From: Streptomyces natalensis ATCC 27448
GTDB taxonomy: Bacteria > Actinomycetota > Actinomycetes > Streptomycetales > Streptomycetaceae
Assembly: GCF_000935125.1 (NCBI RefSeq)
Contig: NZ_JRKI01000034.1
Location: 1-64,000, forward strand
Length of the DNA: 64,000 nucleotides
Reading direction: 5' to 3'
Shown here piece after piece: positions 57,130 to 64,000 of the stretch (within the stretch, counting starts at the first letter, position 1; every line of letters begins with the position of its first letter). The notes under the pieces are model-generated. The model saw only the letters and a list, made by a program, of their open reading frames with translations, was not told the DNA's origin and searched no databases. A program made the position numbers and the translations under genes.

Positions 57130-60026
57130 GGTGCACCCGGCCTTTCGTGCGGGCGGAGGGGCTCGCCGGCCGCGGTACGGGCGCCGGTGCCCACGCCCAT
57201 GGCCGCGGCCACCCCGGCGACGATCTCGCCGCTGTCGTCGGGCACCGTCAGCAGCCGCTGGGCGAGCCGGCCGAGGGTGCCGCGGTCCCTGGCCAGGCGC
57301 AGCAGATCGGCGATGCCGGGGGTGGGCGCGTCCCCGAAGTGCTGCCGGTACGTGCCGATGGCTTCGTTGAGGATCTTCATGACGCGTCCCAGCAGCTCCG
57401 GCCGTCGGGTGGTGGCCCGGCGCATCGCCCCGCCGAGGGTGTCGAGGGTGGCGTCGTCCGCCGGGAGCCCGGCGACCTTCAGGGCGTGGTCGAGCGCGCC
57501 GGGGTCCTGGTCGTAGATCTGGGAGGCGACGGCGCGGACGAGGACGGGCCGTTTGGCGAGGACGTCGTCCGGCATCTCCCGGAGTCTGTGGGCGAGTTGA
57601 CCGCCCGCCGCGGCGTCGCCGGGCAGGTCGTCGCCGGTCAGCCGGGCGCGGGCGAGCAGCGCGCCCATGGCTTCGAGGTCCGCTCCGAGCCCCGCCGCGA
57701 CGTTCTCCGCCAGCTCCAGGTCGTGACCGGCGCCCGCCCGGTCGCCGTCGGCCTCGGCGAGGCGGGCGGAGAGCAGCAGCAGTTCCAGCCGCCGTTCGCC
57801 GCAGCCCTCCCGGGCCGCCTCGTCGAGGGCGTCCGCGGTGACCGTACGGGCCCGGGTGCGCTGTCCCAGCCGGTCGAGCGTCTCGGCGAGCAGCGGGTGC
57901 AGCGGACTGCACGGTGTCCAGGGGCGGCGCCGCTCCAGCCGCTCGTACGCCGCCTGCGCATAGCCCTGGGCGAGCAGGTCCTCCACCTCGCGGGCGGTGA
58001 GGCGTTCCCAGTCCGCCTGGTCGGCGGCCTCGGTGACCTTGTCGGGCGCGCCGGTGCCGAGCCGGGCGGTCAGCTGCGCCGCCGCCCGGGGCGGCAGGTC
58101 CTGCTGCGCGCCGGCCAGGAACCGTTCGACGCCGGGCAGCCAGCGGTTCTCGACCGAGCGGGGGTCCTCGTCCAGCCGCAGCCGGTGGTAGATCTCCTCG
58201 GCGCGGTCGGCGAGCCCGTCCCGTGCGGCGTAGTAGTCGACGGCGCCGGCTTCGACCGCGCGCATCGCGGCGGTGTGGTCGCTGCCGGGCAGCCGCAGCA
58301 TGATGGCGCGGACGTCGGCGCGGTAGCACGCCGCATCGGGGCCGAGGGGCTCCACCATGTCCAGGCGGCACAGCTCCTCGAAGAGCCGCCGGGCGGCCTG
58401 CGGGGTGGGCACGTCGAGTCCGCAGGGCTCGGCGAGGACGTCCTTGATGATCTGCGGGGTGAGGGTGCGCAGCACCAGGCCGGGGCGGGCGAGGCGGCGG
58501 ATGTCCTCGTCGGCGATATGGCTGAGGATGCGGTCGTAGAGGATGCCCTGGACGAGCAGTTGGTCGACGCGGCGAAAGCCCTCGTCCCGCCGGGCGGGAA
58601 GCGAGCGCAGCAGCTCGCCGATGGGGTCGGGGCCGCTGCCGAGGCCGGCGGCGCGGGCCGCGAGTTCGAGGCTGAGGGGGTGACCGCCGACGCGGTCGGC
58701 CAGCGCGCGTGCCACCTCGGGGTCGGCGACGCCTCGGACCGTCAGGAGGGCGACGGCCGCGTCCGGTTCGAGTTCCCGGAGTTCGATTTCCTGCGACGGG
58801 ACGTCACGTGCCGGATGCTCCACGGGGGCACTGCCGGCGACGACACACCGCAGCCGCGGATAGACCCGCTCGAAGGCGCGGTAGGTCGTCCACATCCGGC
58901 CCAGCACGGGCGAGCCGCGGTACTGGGCCTCCTCGAACGAGTCGATGGCCAGCAGGAACGGCTGCTCCTCCTGGTCCGTGCCGGCCACCGCGCGCACCAG
59001 GACATCGGCGGTCCGCGCGAGGAGTTCGCTCTCCCGCCCGGTGGCCACGACCTGGAACGCGGTGGAGGAGCTGCGGCCCAGGACGGAACGGGTGGTGGCA
59101 AGCGACTGGAGCTGGGTCACCCGGTCCTGTTCCACCCGCTGGCTGCGGGCCACCTGCTGGCACTCCTCGGCGAGCGCGGCCAGTTCGGCGCGGTACGCGG
59201 GGTACTGGATGCCGAGCTGCCGGGCCACCTCGGCGATGAGGGTGACGGGTTCCTGGATGGAGAGCGTGGGCCGTGCGAAGTCGATGTAGGCGAACGGGAA
59301 GTCGGGGGCGTCCTGCCGGATGCTGTGCAGCAGGAAGGTGGCGAGCAGGGTGCTCTTGCCCATCCCGTCGGACCCGTGGATGGCCAGTGGGGGCACCGGC
59401 GGCTGTTGGGCGCCGAACACGTAGTCGTGCAGGGTGCGCAGTTCGCGGGTGCGGCCCTCGAACGGGCCCCGGACGAGGCGTTCGAGGGGGCGCAGCAGCC
59501 GGGCACGGTCCAGGGCGCGGCGGACGTCACCGGGGTCCGGCAGGCCCGACACGCCCGGTACGAGGGAGAGCCAGCGCACGGCCTGGAGGGTGTCGGCCAG
59601 TGCCTCGGCGGTTTGGGCCGGCTGCGGTGGCGGGGTGCCGGAGAGGTAGGCCAGGCAGAGGTGTTCGGGGCCGCAGTCGGCGCGGAACTGCTCGCGGTTG
59701 GCTTCCAGGGCGCGTAGTGCGGCGTCCGGGCCGGCCAGGCCGCGCAGGGTGGCGTTGCGGATCTCGGACTTGAGGGCCCAGACGACGGCGTCCTGGAGTC
59801 CGATGGTGCGGCAGTCGTCGACCAGTTCCAGGGCGGCGTCCCCGGTGGCGTGGTCCTCGCCGGGCAGCCGGAGCCGGTCGGGGTCGAAGCGGGAGAGCAG
59901 GCAGGCCGCTTCGCGGTAGGCGCGGTGGGTGTCGGACACGGTGTGCGAGCGGTCCTCGGCGGCGTGCAGTTCCTGGCGCAGCCGGGCGGCGAACCTCTCG
60001 CCTGTCTCAGAGGGACTGGTAGACAC
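57126..60026 (-). CDS. STAND-type NTPase
   Basis: 966 residues. An N-terminal region (about 1-185) precedes a STAND/AAA-like NTPase module: GRTREL linker (about 191), Walker A G218-S-D-G-M-G-K224-S-T, Walker B as QPFLLAIDSFE with D362, then a sensor-like VVAGSAPV and winged-helix region (EEDIRRLARPGLVLR-type). The C-terminal ~350 residues are helical, repeat-like and rich in Leu/Ala/Arg, as in ligand-sensing TPR-like ends. The GTG start overlaps the upstream ATPase gene by 20 bases and GGAGGGAG is at good distance. It is the likely stimulus sensor and switch of the locus. Confidence 0.82.
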   Translation of the reverse strand: MSTSPSETGERFAARLRQELHAAEDRSHTVSDTHRAYREAACLLSRFDPDRLRLPGEDHATGDAALELVDDCRTIGLQDAVVWALKSEIRNATLRGLAGPDAALRALEANREQFRADCGPEHLCLAYLSGTPPPQPAQTAEALADTLQAVRWLSLVPGVSGLPDPGDVRRALDRARLLRPLERLVRGPFEGRTRELRTLHDYVFGAQQPPVPPLAIHGSDGMGKSTLLATFLLHSIRQDAPDFPFAYIDFARPTLSIQEPVTLIAEVARQLGIQYPAYRAELAALAEECQQVARSQRVEQDRVTQLQSLATTRSVLGRSSSTAFQVVATGRESELLARTADVLVRAVAGTDQEEQPFLLAIDSFEEAQYRGSPVLGRMWTTYRAFERVYPRLRCVVAGSAPVEHPARDVPSQEIELRELEPDAAVALLTVRGVADPEVARALADRVGGHPLSLELAARAAGLGSGPDPIGELLRSLPARRDEGFRRVDQLLVQGILYDRILSHIADEDIRRLARPGLVLRTLTPQIIKDVLAEPCGLDVPTPQAARRLFEELCRLDMVEPLGPDAACYRADVRAIMLRLPGSDHTAAMRAVEAGAVDYYAARDGLADRAEEIYHRLRLDEDPRSVENRWLPGVERFLAGAQQDLPPRAAAQLTARLGTGAPDKVTEAADQADWERLTAREVEDLLAQGYAQAAYERLERRRPWTPCSPLHPLLAETLDRLGQRTRARTVTADALDEAAREGCGERRLELLLLSARLAEADGDRAGAGHDLELAENVAAGLGADLEAMGALLARARLTGDDLPGDAAAGGQLAHRLREMPDDVLAKRPVLVRAVASQIYDQDPGALDHALKVAGLPADDATLDTLGGAMRRATTRRPELLGRVMKILNEAIGTYRQHFGDAPTPGIADLLRLARDRGTLGRLAQRLLTVPDDSGEIVAGVAAAMGVGTGARTAAGEPLRPHERPGAP

Positions 60027-61128
60027 GGACCGCTCCCTCCGCCGCGCGGCAGATCCTGCGCATATAGCTTTCCTCGCCGCCGGGTGCGTTCGCGAAGCGC
60101 AGGACCTCGTCGACGGCCAGCCGGACCAGTTCGGTGATCTGCTCCTCGGCGGCCGGTCCTTCGCCCAGCCAGGCGGGCGGCGATTCGTGGAAGTACTGGT
60201 CGAAGAAGCCGTGCAGATCGCGGGGGTCCACGACGCGCGCCGTGTCCTGGCACTGGTTGACCCGCAGGTCGTCGGGCAGTTGGTGCATCGTGGGTCCGTA
60301 GCCGAGGAGGACCAGGCGGGGGGACCGGTCGCCACACACCTGCTCGTAGATGGCCAGTCCCAGCTCTCCGATCAAGTCCCAGACGTCGGAGGAGCGTTCG
60401 AGCATGTCGCATTCGTCCAGGACCAGCCAGAGGGGCTGATCCAGGGCGGCGGCCCGGCGGACCACCCAGTGCGCCGCGTCGTCCAGTGACGGCAGGAGGT
60501 CGTTGAGCTCGGCGAGGTTCAGCGGTGGGAGGCGGCCGGTGGGGTCGTCGGTGTATCCGGCCAGGCGGCGGACGACTTTGTCGGCGGTGGAGGTGGGCGA
60601 CAGGGTGACGCGCGCCGGGCGGAATCCGCTCTGCTGTCCGAGGTGCCGCAGGAAGGTGTACGTGTAGGACCTGCCGCTGTTCGCGACACCGTCCACGAGC
60701 AGGACGAACTTGTCGGAGCCCGACAGGAATCTGCGCAGGGTTTCTCGGAGTTCGCTGCGGCCGATGAACACCTCGTCACCGAAGACGGACATCTGGAACA
60801 TATCCCGCTCTTTGCCCCGGATTTTGACTCGCAATTCCCAGTCCGCAAGCAGCCTTTTCAGGAAATTCTTGGCTTTTTCGACGGCCGGCAGTGGGGACAA
60901 CAGGGACACCAGAACCTCGACGAGTTTCATCTGCTCCTCGATGGAGCGGCGCGAGGCGTGGATGAGAGATCTGGCGTTCTCCTCGGGAACGGCCCCGAGG
61001 GCGAGCGAACCGATGAAATCCGGGGAGAAGTCGTACCGCTCGAGCACCAGATGGGGATGCGGATCGTTGAGGAGGTAATCCCGTATCCATTCGCGGACGA
61101 GGCCCCATTCCTCTTCGTTCAGCGGCAT
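60007..61128 (-). CDS. ATPase-like protein with degenerate P-loop and N-terminal adaptor-like domain
   Basis: 373 residues. Residues 1-80 (EEEWGLVREWIRDYLLND, ERYDFSPDFIG, ENARSLIHASRRS) resemble effector-associated adaptor domains. The NTPase part begins around FIGRSELRE (about 121). Its P-loop reads G147-V-A-N-S-G152-R153-S154, with Arg where Lys is invariant, while Walker B (WLVLDECDM, D238-E239) is intact. This fits the inactive-STAND type defined in comparative work on conflict systems, but activity with Arg cannot be excluded. It is the first gene of the tight block with STAND and the proteases. Confidence 0.8.
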   Translation of the reverse strand: MPLNEEEWGLVREWIRDYLLNDPHPHLVLERYDFSPDFIGSLALGAVPEENARSLIHASRRSIEEQMKLVEVLVSLLSPLPAVEKAKNFLKRLLADWELRVKIRGKERDMFQMSVFGDEVFIGRSELRETLRRFLSGSDKFVLLVDGVANSGRSYTYTFLRHLGQQSGFRPARVTLSPTSTADKVVRRLAGYTDDPTGRLPPLNLAELNDLLPSLDDAAHWVVRRAAALDQPLWLVLDECDMLERSSDVWDLIGELGLAIYEQVCGDRSPRLVLLGYGPTMHQLPDDLRVNQCQDTARVVDPRDLHGFFDQYFHESPPAWLGEGPAAEEQITELVRLAVDEVLRFANAPGGEESYMRRICRAAEGAVRVYQSL

Positions 61129-61224
61129 AACACACCTACCCACCCGCCCTCGCAAGCTCGGGCCGGAGCACCTCTCACTGTCATGTTTCCACCGGAGATG
61201 CGCCGCTGCAATTCCGTGCCGGGG

Positions 61225-62178
61225 TCAGTGGAAGAGCCGTTGCACGGGCTCGCTGACGTGGCGGTTCGCCAGGTACTGAGTGATGTTGTGGTGGTTTTCG
61301 CTGTCGTTGGTGACCAGCAGATCGGTGATGCGGTCCGCGGGTGCGTACTCGGGCCGCAGGGTGTGGTCGAGGGCCACCAGATCCCGTAGGTCCGAGGCGT
61401 TGCGCCAGGTCAGGACGCCGGACGGAACGGCGGGCGGCCGGGCCAGCCGGTCTTGTACCTCGGTGATCGCCAGCGGTGATCCCACGGTCACCAGCAGCTG
61501 CACCTCGCGCCGGAGTTCCGCCAGCACCTCGTAGGCGACGACGGATCCCAGGCTGTGTCCCACGACCACGAGCGGGCCGCCGTCCAGCCCGTCCAGCGCT
61601 TTCTTGAGAACGTCCCGGATCGCCGGTCCGTCGCCGCCGAAGAAATAGGCGTAAACGTCCTTGAAGGTGAGCTGAACGAGCAGCCGCAATGCCGCTCTAC
61701 GGGCGGGCCGGGGCAGCGGCAGCACCTCGAGCAGGGGTTCCTCGCCCTGCCCCGGGCCCTCGTCATGACCGCTTTCGGCGAGTGTGTCGGCGAGATAGAC
61801 CATATCCCGCAGCCAGCCGGTGAGAGTATCTTCCGGTACGGATCCGGGCGGGCTTTCCCCGCTGCGTTCACCCGCCTCGAAATGCGCCTCACCCAGGGTG
61901 TGCAGGATGAATTCCTCGGGATCTTCCGCCCCGTGCGGGCCCACTCTCTCCGCCGCGCTGTCGGGTCCGCCGTCCAGCGGGTCGGACCGGAAGTCGGGCA
62001 ACGGTGTCTCGTACCGGAGCGAGGCCCAGTACGCCATCCGGGAGGCATCGCCCATGTCCTTGCCGAAAAGAGCCTGGTCCCATTGGGACTTGAGCAGTTC
62101 GGGGCGGACCTTGTTGCCGATGCCGTGGACATAGACCACCGTGGGCCGCTGCGCCGGGGAAGCCGGGGTGTCCGTCAT
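61225..62178 (-). CDS. Alpha/beta hydrolase of the protease/caspase/STAND locus
   Basis: 317 residues of alpha/beta hydrolase fold. Oxyanion turn VVYVHGIGNK (about 14-23); nucleophile Ser209 in VVVGHSLGSVVAYEVL; an acid and a C-terminal His-containing HHNITQYL complete a plausible triad. The central ~100 residues are acidic and poorly conserved-looking. No signal peptide, hence a cytoplasmic esterase or lipase. It starts five bases after the nuclease stop; 96 bases separate it from the ATPase-like gene. Confidence 0.8.
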   Translation of the reverse strand: MTDTPASPAQRPTVVYVHGIGNKVRPELLKSQWDQALFGKDMGDASRMAYWASLRYETPLPDFRSDPLDGGPDSAAERVGPHGAEDPEEFILHTLGEAHFEAGERSGESPPGSVPEDTLTGWLRDMVYLADTLAESGHDEGPGQGEEPLLEVLPLPRPARRAALRLLVQLTFKDVYAYFFGGDGPAIRDVLKKALDGLDGGPLVVVGHSLGSVVAYEVLAELRREVQLLVTVGSPLAITEVQDRLARPPAVPSGVLTWRNASDLRDLVALDHTLRPEYAPADRITDLLVTNDSENHHNITQYLANRHVSEPVQRLFH

Positions 62179-62183
62179 CGCGG

Positions 62184-63077
62184 TCAGCCGTTCAGGACCA
62201 TGTCGTCGGGCGATTCCAGGCGCCGCCAGCGCTCAGCGGGGGCGCGGGTGAGCGGCATCAGATCGCAGGCGGGCAGCGGGCCGAGATCCAGTCCGGTCAG
62301 CTCGGTGATATCGCTGACCGGCACCTGGAAGGTGCGGAAGGCACCCAGTGGCGGCGGCCCGCCCGGCGTCGCCCCGGCCAGGGCCCGGTCGGCGTCGCGG
62401 GTCAGATCCGGGCTCTGGTCGAGGACATAGCCGGTCGAGGCGAGCGCACCGCCCTGGAGGAAGGCCGCCACCTTCCAGAAGCGCAGCGGCACTTGGACGC
62501 CGCGGTAGGGCGGGTCGGAATCGTGCAGGACGGGGCCGGTGAACACGGTCAGCTTGCGGTCGAACTCGGCGGCGTGGTCGAGCAGATAGTTCTCCAGGCC
62601 CTGCCACAGCTTCTTGCCCTGGTTGAACACATTCGCCTGCGGCGCGGCGTTGGTGAAGTGGAAGGTGTCGTCGTTGGCCGCCTCGCACTCGGCCGGATCG
62701 CCCCATACGGGATCGAGACGGCGCACCAGGTGCCCGCGGTCGAGGATGTTGTCGTGGTAGATGTCCTCGCCGACCTGGCGGTCCTCGGGCAGCCGGGGAT
62801 CGAAGCGCCAGTTGTCCTCCCGTGCCAGCACCCCCTCCATCAGCCGCTGCCCGTCGATACAGACCGCGGTGGCCGCCGCCAGCCGCCGGTCGGGGCGCAG
62901 CACCACGCTGAAGTGGGTGTACGGCAGCACCACCGTGGCGAGGTCCGGGGCGAGGGGGCGCGGCAGCGGCACCGCGGGGCCGAGGAAGCTCTCGTCGTAG
63001 CCCGTACGGCCGGTCGGCGTCGCGCGGGATGCCGCCCCGCCGGGGCCGCCGGGGCGCGGGGAATCCGGGGGTGTCAT
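62184..63077 (-). CDS. DNA/RNA non-specific endonuclease (NUC1/EndoG type)
   Basis: 297 residues. The betabetaalpha-metal nuclease signature is NILDRGHLVRRLDPVWG, with the catalytic D113-R-G-H116, followed by the metal-binding Asn stretch TNAAPQANVFNQGKKLWQGLENYLLD. The family degrades DNA and RNA without sequence preference. Most bacterial members are secreted, but no signal peptide is seen here in either start option (63077 or 63179), so an intracellular toxin-like role is likely. It heads the minus-strand operon and is divergent from the caspase. Confidence 0.85.
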   Translation of the reverse strand: MTPPDSPRPGGPGGAASRATPTGRTGYDESFLGPAVPLPRPLAPDLATVVLPYTHFSVVLRPDRRLAAATAVCIDGQRLMEGVLAREDNWRFDPRLPEDRQVGEDIYHDNILDRGHLVRRLDPVWGDPAECEAANDDTFHFTNAAPQANVFNQGKKLWQGLENYLLDHAAEFDRKLTVFTGPVLHDSDPPYRGVQVPLRFWKVAAFLQGGALASTGYVLDQSPDLTRDADRALAGATPGGPPPLGAFRTFQVPVSDITELTGLDLGPLPACDLMPLTRAPAERWRRLESPDDMVLNG

Positions 63078-63179
63078 ACGGGGAGCGGTTCCCGGCGGCG
63101 CCGGGCGGGCACCGGGGGCGGCGCCGAAGCCACTCGAACGGCCGGGCACGGGGAAGACGGGGCCCCTCGCACGCCCCAT

Positions 63180-63223
63180 CGCGGGCCGATCGCGGGCCGA
63201 TGGCGGGCCGTCGCCGGGCCAAA
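63180..63223. repeat. 11-bp direct repeats between the nuclease and caspase genes
   Basis: Two perfect copies of CGCGGGCCGAT are followed by two degenerate ones (GGCGGGCCGTC, GCCGGGCCAAA), in 11-bp register. The period equals one helical turn, so a DNA-binding protein could load on one face. It lies in the 252-base divergent region shared by the operon and the metacaspase. Confidence 0.55.
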
Positions 63224-63329
63224 GGCCCGTTCAGGCGGTTGGGGCGGCGCCCCGGGTTCCGGCCCGGTGCGCCACGGAATGCATCGAGGCGCATCCGCTA
63301 TCCCCCGACCCCGTATTCCAGGAGCCCTT

Positions 63330-64000
63330 ATGGCCACCGGCCTTTCCCTCCATGTCGGACTCAACAGCGTCGATCCCGCGCAATACGACGGCTGGGACGG
63401 CCGGCTCGTCGCCTGTGAGAACGATGCCCGCGATCTGGCGGAGCTGGCCCGCGGGGTCGGCTTCGAGGAGACGGTGGTGCTGACCGCCGACGGCACCACC
63501 GAGAACATCACCGGCGAACTACGTAAGGCGGCCAAGCGGCTGGAGCACGGCGACATCTTTCTGTTCACCTACTCGGGTCACGGCGGCCAGGTGCCGAATG
63601 CCGAGGGCGGGGACGAGGAAGCGGATGAATTCGACGAAACGCTGGTGTTCTACGACCGGCAGTTCCTGGACGACGAGCTCTACCGGGAATTCGGGCGGTT
63701 CGCCGACGGGGTGCGGATCCTGGCGCTGCACGACAGCTGCCACAGCGGGACCGGCATCGAGGTGCGCGAGGTGCTCACCCCCGAGGCGATGCAGCGGCAG
63801 TTCCAGACCAGCGACCCGAACCGGATCGAGGACACCTCGCGGCTGATGCCGGTCGTCAAACAGGCCGAGATCTATGAGCGGGACAAGGACTTCTTCCGGA
63901 ACATCCAGCGCAGCCTGGGCGCGAAATCGTCCCGTAAAGGGAGCACCAGCGCGCTGCTGATCTCCGCCTGCCAGGACAATCAGCTCGCCTCGGACGGCCC
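63330..64000 (+). CDS. Metacaspase-like caspase-family protease (cut by the right edge)
   Basis: 223 residues visible, with no stop before the edge. The caspase (C14) fold starts at once: LSLHVGLNSVDPAQYDGWDG, NDARDLAELARGVGF, catalytic His84 in FTYSGHGGQ and Cys137 in LHDSCHSGT, the DSCHSG form of metacaspases rather than the DCCFSG form of the EACC1-linked caspase at 18.5 kb. A C-terminal ISACQDNQLA strand is typical of the small subunit. AGGAG precedes the ATG. Metacaspases prefer Arg/Lys at P1. No TTA codon in the visible part. Any C-terminal domain is outside the window. Confidence 0.88.
   Translation, partial: MATGLSLHVGLNSVDPAQYDGWDGRLVACENDARDLAELARGVGFEETVVLTADGTTENITGELRKAAKRLEHGDIFLFTYSGHGGQVPNAEGGDEEADEFDETLVFYDRQFLDDELYREFGRFADGVRILALHDSCHSGTGIEVREVLTPEAMQRQFQTSDPNRIEDTSRLMPVVKQAEIYERDKDFFRNIQRSLGAKSSRKGSTSALLISACQDNQLASDG

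Overview
The window is very GC-rich, with strong third-position GC in every gene, Tat-type and Sec-type exported proteins, rare TTA codons, and a conservon (the sensor/roadblock/DUF742/GTPase operon typical of streptomycetes). It reads as chromosomal DNA of a Streptomyces or a close relative. Both ends cut a gene: an acyl-CoA ligase on the left and a caspase-family gene on the right.

Layout. 1-8.5 kb: partial AMP-binding ligase, a TIGR03086-type protein, a lipase-maturation-factor-like membrane protein, a TPR protein, a Tat-exported lactonase, and an Rpf-like/LysM cell-wall protein. 7.7-11 kb: a PaaX-type regulator divergent from an acyl-CoA dehydrogenase/crotonase operon, with a 12-bp perfect inverted repeat between them. 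11.3-15.7 kb: a YndJ-DUF1990 operon behind a 16-bp palindrome, an exported metallophosphoesterase and a GH30 glycosidase. 15.8-20.1 kb: a PAS-GAF-PP2C-HATPase phosphatase followed by an EACC1-type protein and a membrane-anchored caspase-like protease. 20-29.3 kb: semialdehyde dehydrogenase, a proline-rich small protein, an L,D-transpeptidase-like protein, an MFS transporter, an amidohydrolase plus glutamine-synthetase-like pair, and a second PAS-GAF-PP2C-HATPase phosphatase. 29.4-33.2 kb: a very large Hsp90-like ATPase with a C-terminal repeat region. 33-43 kb: housekeeping and regulatory genes (DUF427, DUF309, a D-Ala-D-Ala carboxypeptidase, a P450, an XRE/ImmA-like/MAB_1171c-type operon, a carboxylesterase, tRNA-Pro). 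43-53.5 kb: a Tat-exported WD40-amidohydrolase, an acyl-CoA dehydrogenase, a five-gene conservon and two small exported or membrane proteins. 53.5-64 kb: an MBL-fold hydrolase and then the most striking locus.

That locus (about 54.9 to beyond 64 kb) is a tightly packed minus-strand operon: DNA/RNA non-specific endonuclease, alpha/beta hydrolase, an ATPase-like protein with a degenerate P-loop, a STAND-type NTPase, and two different trypsin-like proteases. It is divergent from a metacaspase-like gene. All catalytic residues of the proteases, nuclease, esterase and caspase are visible. With the EACC1-caspase pair and the Hsp90-like gene, the window carries three separate loci built from families known from bacterial NTP-dependent conflict or programmed-death systems. 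The EACC1-linked caspase gene and the Hsp90-like gene each contain a TTA leucine codon, suggesting bldA (developmental) control.

Limits. All calls come from reading translations and motifs by eye. No homology search was run, so family names rest on motif recognition, and start sites were chosen from Shine-Dalgarno spacing.
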